Origin: Bartonella sp. HY328
GTDB taxonomy: Bacteria; Pseudomonadota; Alphaproteobacteria; Rhizobiales; Rhizobiaceae
Reading direction: 5' to 3'
NCBI RefSeq assembly: GCF_025449335.1
Contig: NZ_CP104883.1
Span: forward strand, 1,232,501-1,296,500
Length of the DNA stretch: 64,000 bases
Notes under the pieces: generated by a model
What the model saw: only the letters and a program-made list of their open reading frames with translations
What the model was told of the DNA's origin: nothing
The model's database searches: none
Translations under genes and position numbers: made by a program
Shown: one piece after another, positions 17,103 to 25,853 of the stretch
Numbering within the stretch: the stretch's first letter is position 1
How the letters are laid out: each line of letters opens with the position of its first letter

Positions 17103-17615
17103 TTTCTATATTCTATGTTCAATTGCGGATTACAGTGTTAAGAGCGTGCATTAAATAATCTTGCAATTGATTTTGTAAGCTGTGATTTAATCATTGGGTA
17201 TTAGTGGGGCTGCTTAACCTTGCACTTATCAATATATTGTAAATTGCTTTTTAACTGCGGGCAATGTTTCTTGGGTGTGCTATAAGTTTAAAAGTTAGGC
17301 CTTGCTGTTTTCCGTAAATATGCATCAAAATGCTAATAGATTTTTACATGAAGCACTGGTGGTTACCATCGTGTTGGCTAAGGTGTTTAAGGTTTGCGTT
17401 AAGGCTTGATTGTGTGTAGTTCGATTAAGGCTCGTTTTTTCCTTGCAAATTTTAAATTATTAACTATTATATCGCCAATGTTCGGGCGCGTAAGGCTGTT
17501 TAGCTTTTCGCGTCTTAAATCTATGTGGTGATTATCGTATTGATATGCCACTTAGTTTATGATTCGTGTTTTAATTTGGTTCTTTCTGAGTCTCTTTTAT
17601 TGAGTAGGGCTATAA
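17103..17615. other. Intergenic region before secE
   Basis: About 510 bases without an open frame or RNA I recognise. It must hold the secE-nusG promoter, but no site stands out. Confidence 0.4.
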
Positions 17616-17840
17616 ATGGCATCCAAGACAAACCCATTCACTTTTTTTAAGCAAGTTCGGGCTGAAGTTGCTAAAGTGACCTGGCCAAGTCGTCGTGAGA
17701 CAGTTATTTCCACCATCATGGTATTGGTGATGGTTGTTGTAGCTTCACTTTTATTTTTACTTGTTGATTTTTTGTTTTCAAACGGTGTGAATTTGGGTGT
17801 TGGGCTGCTAAGTGATTTAATTAAGTCTTTTATGGGTTGA
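17616..17840 (+). CDS. secE: Preprotein translocase subunit SecE
   Basis: 74 residues. This is the short form with one transmembrane helix (about residues 35-60). The amphipathic N-terminal part shows FFKQVRAEVAKVTWPSRRE, the conserved cytoplasmic motif that clamps SecY. It is an essential part of the SecYEG channel. It sits 12 bases before nusG in the standard order. Confidence 0.96.
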   Translation: MASKTNPFTFFKQVRAEVAKVTWPSRRETVISTIMVLVMVVVASLLFLLVDFLFSNGVNLGVGLLSDLIKSFMG

Positions 17841-17852
17841 TGGTGAGGTTTT

Positions 17853-18389
17853 ATGGCTGTGGCAGCGCGTTGGTATATTGTTCAAGCTTATTCAAATTTT
17901 GAAAAAAAGGTTGCTGAAGCAATCCAGAAGGAAGCAGATTTAAAAGGTTTAACGCACCTTGTAGAGAATATTACAGTTCCTGCAGAAAAGATTGTTGAAA
18001 TTCGCCGTGGGCGCAAAGTTGAATCTGAGCGTAAATTTTTCCCAGGCTATGTTCTTATTCGCGCGCATCTAACAGATGATCTTTTTCATTTGATTAAGAA
18101 TACGCCACGGGTAACTGGGTTTTTAGGGTCTGATTCTAAGCCGGTGCCGATTTCGGATCGTGAAGCTGATCAAATTTTGATGCAGGTTCAAGAACGTGTT
18201 GAAAAACCAAAGTCAGCCTTGCGCTTTGAAGTAGGTGAGCAAGTTCGCGTTTCTGATGGTCCTTTTGCTTCGTTTAATGGCATTGTTCAAGAGGTTGAGG
18301 AAGAGCGTTCGCGCTTAAAAGTTGAGGTTTCAATTTTTGGTCGTGCTACCCCTGTTGAGCTTGAATATGATCAGGTTGAAAAGCTTTAA
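17853..18389 (+). CDS. nusG: Transcription termination/antitermination protein NusG
   Basis: 178 residues. The N-terminal NGN domain starts RWYIVQAYSNFEKKVAEAI and contains RKFFPGYVLI, the RNA polymerase clamp-binding face. The C-terminal KOW domain starts GEQVRVSDGPFASFNGIVQE and binds Rho or ribosomal S10. Length is normal. ATG 17853 follows GTGAGG. Confidence 0.97.
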   Translation: MAVAARWYIVQAYSNFEKKVAEAIQKEADLKGLTHLVENITVPAEKIVEIRRGRKVESERKFFPGYVLIRAHLTDDLFHLIKNTPRVTGFLGSDSKPVPISDREADQILMQVQERVEKPKSALRFEVGEQVRVSDGPFASFNGIVQEVEEERSRLKVEVSIFGRATPVELEYDQVEKL

Positions 18390-18440
18390 GTTTTAGTAAA
18401 GCTATTGAAGAATCGCTCGAAAGAGTGGTAAAGCGCGCAA

Positions 18441-18472
18441 GCGTTTTAGTTTAAACGCAATTTTTGCGTTTT
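18441..18472 (+). promoter_or_regulatory. Alternative hairpins in the rplK leader
   Basis: GCGTTT (18441-18446) can pair with AAACGC (18453-18458), and AAACGCAA (18453-18460) can pair with TTGCGTTT (18464-18471). The two stems share 18453-18458, so they exclude each other. They lie in the 202-base spacer between nusG and rplK. L1 autoregulates the L11 operon from its leader mRNA in E. coli; a similar use here is inference. Confidence 0.35.
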
Positions 18473-18591
18473 GGGCGGAAGAAAGAAATTGCTTTAGCCG
18501 GCATTTTGTTTTGTACCGCCAACTGCGTGCCGAATGATTTCGGTTTTGGTTCCGTTAATTACGGATAATTTTATATAAAGGCAGATGTAGT

Positions 18592-19023
18592 ATGGCTAAA
18601 AAAGTAGCAGGCCAGCTCAAGTTGCAGGTGCCAGCAGGTTCGGCGAATCCTTCGCCGCCAATCGGTCCAGCTCTTGGTCAGCGTGGTATTAATATTATGG
18701 AATTCTGTAAGGCGTTTAATGCGTCTACGCAGGATATGGAAAAGGGTTCACCTATTCCAGTTTTGATTACTTATTACCAAGATAAGTCTTTCACATTCGT
18801 ATTGAAAACTCCTCCAGTTAGCTATTTCATCAAGAAAGAAGCTAATTTGAAGTCTGGTTCAAAAGAGCCAGGTAAGATTTCTGCAGGTACGATTAGTCGC
18901 GATAAGGTTCGTGTCATTGCTGAGGCCAAAATGAAAGACCTCAATGCAAATGATATCGAAGCAGCGATGCGTATGGTTGAAGGTTCCGCCCGTTCAATGG
19001 GTATTGAAGTGGTGGGTTCATAA
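18592..19023 (+). CDS. rplK: 50S ribosomal protein L11
   Basis: 143 residues. KKVAGQLKLQVPAGSANPSPPIGPALGQRG is the N-terminal L11 domain and the C-terminal RNA-binding domain holds GTISRDKVRVIAEAKM and GSARSMGIEV. It forms the GTPase-associated centre with 23S rRNA and takes part in RelA activation. The rplA start follows the stop by one base. Confidence 0.98.
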   Translation: MAKKVAGQLKLQVPAGSANPSPPIGPALGQRGINIMEFCKAFNASTQDMEKGSPIPVLITYYQDKSFTFVLKTPPVSYFIKKEANLKSGSKEPGKISAGTISRDKVRVIAEAKMKDLNANDIEAAMRMVEGSARSMGIEVVGS

Positions 19024-19024
19024 G

Positions 19025-19726
19025 ATGGCCAAGATTTCAAAAAGAATGAAAAAAATCCGTGAGGGTTTAAATACAGATAAGCTTTTTTCGCTTAACGAAG
19101 CTATTGCTCTTGTTCGTGAACGTGCTGTTGCTAAATTCGACGAAACAATTGAAGTTTCGATGAATCTTGGCGTTGATCCTCGCCATGCTGACCAAATGGT
19201 TCGCGGTGTGGTTAACTTGCCAAATGGTACTGGCCGTACAGTGCGCGTTGCTGTGTTTGCTCGTGGCGATAAGGCTGAAGAAGCAAAAGCTGCTGGTGCA
19301 GATATCGTTGGTGCAGAAGATCTTTATGAAGCAATTAATGCTGGTAATATTGATTTTGACCGTTGTATCGCAACTCCTGACATGATGCCACTCGTTGGCC
19401 GTCTTGGTAAGGTGCTTGGCCCACGCGGCATGATGCCAAATCCAAAGGTCGGTACGGTTACTCCAGATGTTGCTGGTGCAGTTAAAGCATCGAAGGGCGG
19501 CGCTGTTGAATTCCGTGTTGAAAAAGCTGGTATTGTTCATGCTGGTATTGGTAAAGCATCTTTTGGTGATCAAAAAATCGCTGAAAACATTCTTGCTTTT
19601 GCTGATGCGGTTATTAAAGCAAAGCCTGCAGGTTCCAAGGGTGAATATGTGAAGCGTGTTGCTGTTTCATCAACTATGGGCGTTGGTGTAAAGGTTGATC
19701 CAGCTTCGGTTCGTCCAGCTCAATAA
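19025..19726 (+). CDS. rplA: 50S ribosomal protein L1
   Basis: 233 residues from ATG 19025 (MAKISKRMKKIREG). The frame is open upstream inside rplK, but this start matches the family. Motifs: GRTVRVAVFARGDKAEEAKAAGAD, MPLVGRLGKVLGPRGMMPNP, and GKASFGDQKIAEN. It lies on the L1 stalk, and in E. coli also represses the L11-L1 operon by binding its mRNA. A strong terminator follows. Confidence 0.98.
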   Translation: MAKISKRMKKIREGLNTDKLFSLNEAIALVRERAVAKFDETIEVSMNLGVDPRHADQMVRGVVNLPNGTGRTVRVAVFARGDKAEEAKAAGADIVGAEDLYEAINAGNIDFDRCIATPDMMPLVGRLGKVLGPRGMMPNPKVGTVTPDVAGAVKASKGGAVEFRVEKAGIVHAGIGKASFGDQKIAENILAFADAVIKAKPAGSKGEYVKRVAVSSTMGVGVKVDPASVRPAQ

Positions 19727-19748
19727 TATTAAAGTTATTTAAAAAAAT

Positions 19749-19784
19749 GCACTCGGGGACTTAATTGTTCCCGGGTGCTTTTTT
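19749..19784 (+). terminator. Terminator of the rplK-rplA operon
   Basis: GCACTCGGGGAC pairs with GTTCCCGGGTGC over 12 bp (two wobbles) around TTAATT and is followed by TTTTTT. Confidence 0.88.
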
Positions 19785-19989
19785 ATAGAATTTTTTTTTC
19801 TTTACAAAATCCCAAGCTTGAAATTTTCTTAATGTGACATATGTCATACTTGTAAGCATGTCTTTTTAACTGGAGGCGTTATATAGTTTGCATCGGGTGT
19901 CCATATTGGTTCATTGTAATTATTTTAATGAATTTATAACCTTATGCTTGCAATTTAGTTGTGAAAGTTATACATGCGAAATGTTGATC

Positions 19990-20020
19990 GCCTGATTTTT
20001 AGAATCAGGAGGTCTTTTTT
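19990..20020 (+). terminator. Terminator-like hairpin ahead of the rplJ leader
   Basis: CCTGATT (19991-19997) pairs with AATCAGG (20003-20009); AGGTC and six T follow. It lies 280 bases before rplJ and may be an attenuator of the L10 operon or a leftover terminator. Confidence 0.4.
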
Positions 20021-20297
20021 GCTAGAAGCAAAATACCGGAAACATTCCGGAACATCCTGTCCGAGATTGCGGGTGGTGTAAGATTTTTCTTATATCTTAA
20101 TCTGTGAAGCCTGCATGAGACTGGGTTAGTAGAGCTTTTTAATGGATTTTTCTAATTGGAAAGTTTGAACCAGAGTTGCCTTTGATTGTGTATGCATGAA
20201 GAAGGGGACAGGATCCTCGATAGTCACGTGATTATCATGTGGCAAAGGCAACCCGATGGATTTGCAAAGGTGCAAGTCCGTTAATTGGAGAGAGACA
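20021..20297 (+). promoter_or_regulatory. Probable L10 (rplJ) leader mRNA
   Basis: The block ACCGGAAACATTCCGG, CCGAGATTGCGGGTGG and GCATGAGACTGG, then GCAACCCGATGGATTTGC close to the start, resembles leaders I know before rplJ in other alphaproteobacteria. In many bacteria the L10-L7/L12 complex binds such a leader to repress translation. GGAGAGA at 20287-20293 is the rplJ ribosome-binding site. Assignment rests on position and recalled similarity, not on a covariance model. Confidence 0.4.
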
Positions 20298-20816
20298 GTG
20301 GAAAAAGCGGAAAAACGCGAATTTGTCACATGGCTCAATGGGACCTTTAATGAGTCCGGTTCTGTCGTTGTGGCCCACTATTCCGGTCTCACTGTTGCGC
20401 AGATTAATGATCTTCGTACGAAGATGCGCGCAGCAGGTGGTTCCGTTAAAGTCGCGAAAAACCGCCTTGCCAAAATCGCTCTTCAGGGCACTGAATCAGA
20501 AGCTATTGCTAGTTTGTTCACCGGACAAACTGTTATTGCTTATGCTGCTGATCCAATTACAGCACCTAAGGTTGCTGTAGATTTTGCTAAAACGAATGCC
20601 AAATTGGTTATTCTTGGTGGTGCAATGGGTGCGACTGCCCTCGATGCTGATGGTGTGAAGTCTTTGGCTTCCTTGCCTTCACTCGACGAGCTTCGTGGCA
20701 AGTTGGTTGGTATGATTTCAACCCCAGCTACACGTATCGCATTGGTCACTCAAGCGCCTGCAGGTCAACTTGCTCGCGTTGTTGGTGCATATGCTCGGAA
20801 GAACGAGGCGGCTTAA
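20298..20816 (+). CDS. rplJ: 50S ribosomal protein L10
   Basis: 172 residues from GTG 20298, 4-5 bases after GGAGAGA and matching the family start (EKAEKREFVTWLN). The frame is open upstream to 20256. Motifs: GSVVVAHYSGLTVAQINDLR and GGSVKVAKNRLAKIAL. It forms the base of the L7/L12 stalk. The next gene is rplL. Confidence 0.97.
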   Translation: MEKAEKREFVTWLNGTFNESGSVVVAHYSGLTVAQINDLRTKMRAAGGSVKVAKNRLAKIALQGTESEAIASLFTGQTVIAYAADPITAPKVAVDFAKTNAKLVILGGAMGATALDADGVKSLASLPSLDELRGKLVGMISTPATRIALVTQAPAGQLARVVGAYARKNEAA

Positions 20817-20869
20817 GGCCGTTTCTCGCTGTCAATAGTTCAAATCTTTTAATTAGTTAGGAATATAAT

Positions 20870-21241
20870 ATGGCTGATCTCGCAAAGATCGTTGAAGAAC
20901 TTTCAGCATTGACTGTTATGGAAGCTGCTGAGCTTTCAAAGATGCTTGAAGAAAAATGGGGCGTTTCTGCTGCTGCTCCTGTAGCTGTAGCTGCTGCTGC
21001 TGGTCCTGCTGCTGCTGCTGAAGAAGAAAAGACAGAATTCGACGTAATTCTTGTTGATGGTGGCGCACAGAAAATTAACGTTATTAAAGAAGTTCGCGGT
21101 CTTACCGGTCTTGGTCTTAAAGAAGCAAAGGACCTCGTTGATGGTGCTCCTAAGCCTGTTAAAGAAGGTGTTTCTAAAGACGAAGCTGAAAAAGTTAAAG
21201 CTACTCTTGAAGCAGCTGGCGCTAAGGTTGAGCTTAAGTAA
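20870..21241 (+). CDS. rplL: 50S ribosomal protein L7/L12
   Basis: 123 residues. N-terminal dimerisation domain (LAKIVEELSALTVMEAAELS), an Ala-rich hinge at about 40-55, and the C-terminal factor-binding domain EKTEFDVILVDGGAQKINVI, RGLTGLGLKEAKDLVDGAPK. TTAGGAA precedes ATG 20870. Confidence 0.98.
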   Translation: MADLAKIVEELSALTVMEAAELSKMLEEKWGVSAAAPVAVAAAAGPAAAAEEEKTEFDVILVDGGAQKINVIKEVRGLTGLGLKEAKDLVDGAPKPVKEGVSKDEAEKVKATLEAAGAKVELK

Positions 21242-21251
21242 TATATTTATT

Positions 21252-21342
21252 CCGGCGGGGAAACCCGCCGGTCTAATTTAAGTTGGAACGAACCCTTTTC
21301 CTGACAGTTCGGTGGCTGTCAGGAAACGGGTTTAACCCGTTA
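21252..21342 (+). promoter_or_regulatory. Three hairpins in the rplL-rpoB spacer, two mutually exclusive
   Basis: First, CCGGCGGG (21252-21259) pairs with CCCGCCGG (21264-21271) over a GAAA tetraloop, without a T-tract. Second, the arm from CCC at 21293 to GACAG pairs with CTGTCAGGAAACGGG in a 15-bp stem with one mismatch. Third, AACGGGTT pairs with AACCCGTT directly after and uses the 3' arm of the second stem. In E. coli this spacer holds an attenuator and an RNase III site that set the rpoBC to rplJL ratio; a similar role here is inference. Confidence 0.5.
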
Positions 21343-21522
21343 AAGGATCCAAATCAATTGGGCGGTAGTATTGCTTAAATTTGGATTTATATTCTGGGCA
21401 TATTTTACCGGTTGAATGGGTGAAAATGCCGATCGGTATAGCACTACAATCTTGGTGATGTGGTGCAATGGAAGCAGCTCCAAAGGTGTGGCCGCCAATG
21501 GAGCAAAGATCGAGGAGCGACG

Positions 21523-24500
21523 ATGGCTCAGACCCTATCATTCAACGGTCGTAAGCGCGTACGCAAATTTTTTGGTAGAATCCCAGAAGTAGCTGAGATG
21601 CCGAACCTTATTGAGGTTCAAAAGTCATCATATGATCAGTTCCTTATGGTTGATGAGCCAAAAGGTGGGCGTCCGGATGAAGGCTTGCAGGCGGTATTCA
21701 AATCAGTATTCCCAATGACGGATTTTGCGGGCGCTTCAATGCTCGAATTCGTTCGTTATGAATTTGAAGCCCCCAAGTTCGATGTTGAAGAATGTCGTCA
21801 ACGTGATTTAACTTATGCTGCGCCACTTAAAGTGACGTTGCGTTTAATCGTGTTTGATATTGATGAAGATACTGGCTCTAAATCCATTAAGGATATTAAA
21901 GAGCAAGATGTATATATGGGCGATATGCCGCTTATGACTGATAACGGTACATTTATCGTTAATGGTACAGAGCGCGTTATTGTATCGCAGATGCACCGTT
22001 CTCCCGGTGTGTTTTTTGATCATGATAAAGGTAAATCCCATTCATCTGGCAAATTGTTATTTGCCGCGCGTGTGATTCCTTATCGTGGTTCATGGCTCGA
22101 TATTGAATTTGATGCCAAGGATGTGATTTATACTCGTATAGATCGTCGTCGTAAATTGCCAGTCACCAGTTTACTGATGGCTTTGGGTATGGATGGGCAG
22201 GAAATCCTTTCTACCTATTATAATACGATACATTATGTTCGTGATGGCGAAGAATGGCGTATTCCGTTTTCGGTTGATCGCTTTAAAGGCGTCAAGCTTG
22301 TTGCAGATTTGATTGATGCTGATACGGGTGAGGTTGTTGCTGAAGCTGGTCGCAAGCTAACAACACGTGCTGCGAAGCAATTGGTTGAAAATGGCCTTAA
22401 AGCCGTTAAAGCTACTAATGACGATCTTTTAGGTTCCTATCTTGCTGAAGATATCGTTAATTATTCAACTGGTGAGATCTTCCTTGAAGCCGGCGATGAA
22501 CTAGACGAAAAATCTTTAAAGATTCTTCTCGATACCGGTGAAGACGAAATCAATATTCTTGATATTGATCACGTTAATGTTGGTGCTTATATCCGCAATA
22601 CTTTGGCTGCAGATAAAAATGAAAGCCGTCAAGAAGCATTGTTCGATATTTATCGCGTGATGCGTCCTGGTGAGCCGCCAACATTAGATACTGCCGAAGC
22701 AATGTTTGAATCATTGTTCTTTGATGCAGAGCGTTATGATTTATCGGCTGTTGGTCGCGTCAAGATGAATATGCGTCTTGAGCTTGACTGTCCTGATACT
22801 ATTCGCGTTTTGCGTAAAGAAGATATTGTTGCAGTATTGAAGATGTTGGTCGAATTGCGCGATGGTCGCGGTGAGATTGATGATATCGATAATCTTGGCA
22901 ATAGACGTGTGCGCTCCGTTGGCGAGTTGATGGAAAATCAATATCGCGTTGGCTTGCTCCGTATGGAGCGCGCTATTAAAGAGCGTATGTCTTCGGTTGA
23001 AATCGATACGGTTATGCCGCAAGATTTGATCAATGCCAAGCCAGCTGCCGCTGCGGTACGTGAATTTTTTGGTTCTTCTCAGCTTTCACAGTTTATGGAT
23101 CAGACCAATCCATTGTCTGAAATTACCCATAAGCGTCGTATGTCAGCATTGGGGCCTGGTGGTTTAACACGTGAGCGTGCTGGCTTTGAAGTACGCGACG
23201 TGCATCCAACCCATTATGGTCGTATCTGCCCGATTGAAACGCCTGAAGGTCCAAATATTGGTCTTATCAATTCGCTTGCAACTTTTGCCCGCGTTAATAA
23301 ATATGGCTTTATCGAAAGCCCATATCGTAAAATTATCGACGGTAAGGTAACAAGTGATGTTATCTATCTTTCAGCTATGGAAGAGTCTAAGCATTATATT
23401 GCTCAGGCTAATTCGCTTTTGGATGGTGAAGGGCGCTTTACCGAAGAATTCGTTGTTTGTCGTCACGCTAACGAAGTTCTCATGGCTCCTAAAGACCATG
23501 TTGATTTGATGGACGTTTCGCCAAAGCAGCTTGTTTCCGTTGCTGCAGCGCTTATTCCATTCTTGGAAAACGACGATGCCAACCGCGCCTTGATGGGGTC
23601 GAACATGCAACGTCAGGCCGTGCCTTTGGTACGTTCTGAAGCACCTTTTGTTGGTACTGGTATGGAAGCCGTAGTTGCCCGTGATTCTGGTGCGGCTATT
23701 GTTGCAAAACGTACAGGTATTGTTGACCAAGTTGATGCTACTCGTGTGGTTATCCGCGCGATGGAAGACTTGGATCCAACCAAATCTGGCGTTGATATTT
23801 ATCGCTTGCAAAAGTTCCAACGTTCCAACCAATCGACCTGCATCAATCAGCGTCCATTGGTAACCGTTGGTGATCGCATCGAAAAAGGCGATATTATTGC
23901 TGATGGTCCATCGACTGATCTTGGTGACTTGGCTCTTGGTCGTAACGTGCTGGTCGCGTTTATGCCTTGGAATGGCTATAATTACGAAGATTCGATTTTG
24001 TTGTCAGAGCGTATTGTTGCCGATGACGTCTTCACTTCAATCCATATTGAAGAATTCGAAGTCGCTGCTCGTGATACCAAGCTTGGACCTGAAGAAATTA
24101 CTCGCGATATTCCAAATGTTTCGGAAGAAGCGCTTAAGAATCTCGACGAAGCCGGTATTGTTTATATTGGTGCTGAAGTTCAGCCAGGTGATATTCTTGT
24201 TGGTAAGATTACGCCTAAGGGTGAAAGTCCGATGACACCGGAAGAAAAATTGCTTCGCGCGATTTTCGGTGAAAAAGCTTCAGACGTTCGTGATACTTCA
24301 ATGCGTATGTCGCCAGGTACTTTTGGTACTGTTGTGGAAGTGCGCGTTTTCAATCGCCATGGCGTTGAAAAAGATGAACGTGCAATGGCCATTGAACGGG
24401 AAGAAATTGAAAGTCTAGCAAAAGACCGTGATGACGAACAATCGATTCTTGATCGTAGCGTTTATGCGCGTCTTGTCGATCTATTAACCGGTCGTGTTGC

Positions 24501-25662
24501 TATCGCTGGTCCTAAGAGCTTCAAAAAGGGTACCACTCTTGATGCCAATATCATGAACGAGTATCCGCGTTCGCAATGGTGGCAATTTGCTGTTGAAGAT
24601 GAAAAACTTCAAAGCGAACTTGAAGCGATGCGCACTCAATATGACGAATCTAAAAAGCGTCTTGAACAACGCTTCATGGATAAGGTTGAGAAGGTACAGC
24701 GCGGCGATGAAATGTTGCCTGGTGTCATGAAAATGGTTAAGGTTTTTGTGGCTGTTAAGCGCAAAATCCAACCAGGTGATAAGATGGCTGGTCGTCACGG
24801 TAATAAGGGTGTGGTTTCACGCATTCTTCCCGTTGAGGATATGCCATTCTTGGAAGATGGTACTCACGTAGATATCGTGCTTAACCCACTTGGCGTGCCA
24901 AGTCGTATGAATGTTGGACAGATTCTAGAAACCCACCTTGGTTGGGCTTGTGCCGGTATGGGCAAGCAGATTGGTGAAATGCTAGAACTCTATAAGCAAT
25001 CAGGCGATGTAACACCATTGCGCCATCGTATTGAGGCTATCATTCCGGATAATGACCGTAATGAGCCAGTGCGTCATTATGATGAAGACAGCGTTGTGCG
25101 TCTTGCAGATCAAATGAAGCATGGTGTTTGCATTGCAACACCGGTTTTTGATGGTGCTCATGAGCCAGACATCAATGATGCGCTTGAGCAAGCAGGTCTT
25201 TCGACCTCTGGTCAGGTTACTCTATACGATGGTCGTACGGGTGAATCTTTTGATCGTCAGGTAACAGTTGGCTATATTTATATGCTTAAACTGCACCACT
25301 TGGTTGATGATAAGATCCATGCTCGTTCTATCGGACCTTACTCGCTTGTTACCCAGCAACCGCTTGGTGGTAAAGCTCAGTTTGGTGGTCAGCGTTTCGG
25401 TGAAATGGAGGTCTGGGCTTTGGAAGCTTATGGTGCCGCCTATACCTTGCAGGAAATGCTTACCGTTAAATCCGATGACGTTGCAGGTCGTACCAAGGTT
25501 TATGAAGCTATCGTCCGTGGTGATGATACGTTTGAAGCCGGTATTCCTGAAAGCTTTAACGTGCTTGTTAAGGAAATGCGTTCACTTGGCCTTGATGTAG
25601 AGCTTGATAATACCAGTGAGTTGATTGCTGCGCAAAATGCTCTGCCGGATGCGGCCGAATAA
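21523..25662 (+). CDS. rpoB: DNA-directed RNA polymerase beta subunit
   Basis: 1379 residues from ATG 21523 (MAQTLSFNGRKRVRKFFG) after GAGGAG; the frame is open from 21460. The rifampicin pocket reads SQLSQFMDQTNPLSEITHKR then RRMSALGPGGL. The Asp, His and Ser positions most often changed in resistant strains are wild type. The C-terminal part has HGNKGVVS, GKAQFGGQRFGEMEVWALEA and the catalytic-centre lysines in KMAGRHGNKG. Length agrees with rhizobial RpoB. A hairpin at 25676-25705 separates it from rpoC. Confidence 0.98.
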   Translation: MAQTLSFNGRKRVRKFFGRIPEVAEMPNLIEVQKSSYDQFLMVDEPKGGRPDEGLQAVFKSVFPMTDFAGASMLEFVRYEFEAPKFDVEECRQRDLTYAAPLKVTLRLIVFDIDEDTGSKSIKDIKEQDVYMGDMPLMTDNGTFIVNGTERVIVSQMHRSPGVFFDHDKGKSHSSGKLLFAARVIPYRGSWLDIEFDAKDVIYTRIDRRRKLPVTSLLMALGMDGQEILSTYYNTIHYVRDGEEWRIPFSVDRFKGVKLVADLIDADTGEVVAEAGRKLTTRAAKQLVENGLKAVKATNDDLLGSYLAEDIVNYSTGEIFLEAGDELDEKSLKILLDTGEDEINILDIDHVNVGAYIRNTLAADKNESRQEALFDIYRVMRPGEPPTLDTAEAMFESLFFDAERYDLSAVGRVKMNMRLELDCPDTIRVLRKEDIVAVLKMLVELRDGRGEIDDIDNLGNRRVRSVGELMENQYRVGLLRMERAIKERMSSVEIDTVMPQDLINAKPAAAAVREFFGSSQLSQFMDQTNPLSEITHKRRMSALGPGGLTRERAGFEVRDVHPTHYGRICPIETPEGPNIGLINSLATFARVNKYGFIESPYRKIIDGKVTSDVIYLSAMEESKHYIAQANSLLDGEGRFTEEFVVCRHANEVLMAPKDHVDLMDVSPKQLVSVAAALIPFLENDDANRALMGSNMQRQAVPLVRSEAPFVGTGMEAVVARDSGAAIVAKRTGIVDQVDATRVVIRAMEDLDPTKSGVDIYRLQKFQRSNQSTCINQRPLVTVGDRIEKGDIIADGPSTDLGDLALGRNVLVAFMPWNGYNYEDSILLSERIVADDVFTSIHIEEFEVAARDTKLGPEEITRDIPNVSEEALKNLDEAGIVYIGAEVQPGDILVGKITPKGESPMTPEEKLLRAIFGEKASDVRDTSMRMSPGTFGTVVEVRVFNRHGVEKDERAMAIEREEIESLAKDRDDEQSILDRSVYARLVDLLTGRVAIAGPKSFKKGTTLDANIMNEYPRSQWWQFAVEDEKLQSELEAMRTQYDESKKRLEQRFMDKVEKVQRGDEMLPGVMKMVKVFVAVKRKIQPGDKMAGRHGNKGVVSRILPVEDMPFLEDGTHVDIVLNPLGVPSRMNVGQILETHLGWACAGMGKQIGEMLELYKQSGDVTPLRHRIEAIIPDNDRNEPVRHYDEDSVVRLADQMKHGVCIATPVFDGAHEPDINDALEQAGLSTSGQVTLYDGRTGESFDRQVTVGYIYMLKLHHLVDDKIHARSIGPYSLVTQQPLGGKAQFGGQRFGEMEVWALEAYGAAYTLQEMLTVKSDDVAGRTKVYEAIVRGDDTFEAGIPESFNVLVKEMRSLGLDVELDNTSELIAAQNALPDAAE

Positions 25663-25675
25663 AATGCCGAAAATG

Positions 25676-25705
25676 AAGATCATGCCAGATTTCTGGCGTG
25701 ATCTT
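25676..25705 (+). promoter_or_regulatory. Stem-loop in the rpoB-rpoC spacer
   Basis: AAGATCATGCCAG (25676-25688) pairs with CTGGCGTGATCTT (25693-25705) over 13 bp with one wobble and an ATTT loop. No T-tract follows, so it is more likely a processing or stability element than a terminator. Confidence 0.5.
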
Positions 25706-25853
25706 TGCCTGTCTTATCTAGCTGTTGCAGCTTAAAACGGGCAAAGCAGGATTTTTCTGATCTAAATTATTCCTGTTTAAAACCGATTTTTATTGAGATG
25801 ACGGATCGCTCATCACAGCAGACTCGATTTTGAAGAGTCTTAAGGAGAACGGC

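Noticed and set aside
23060..23170. Possible rifampicin resistance change in rpoB
   Set aside because: The pocket residues Asp, His and Ser at the usual resistance positions are all wild type.
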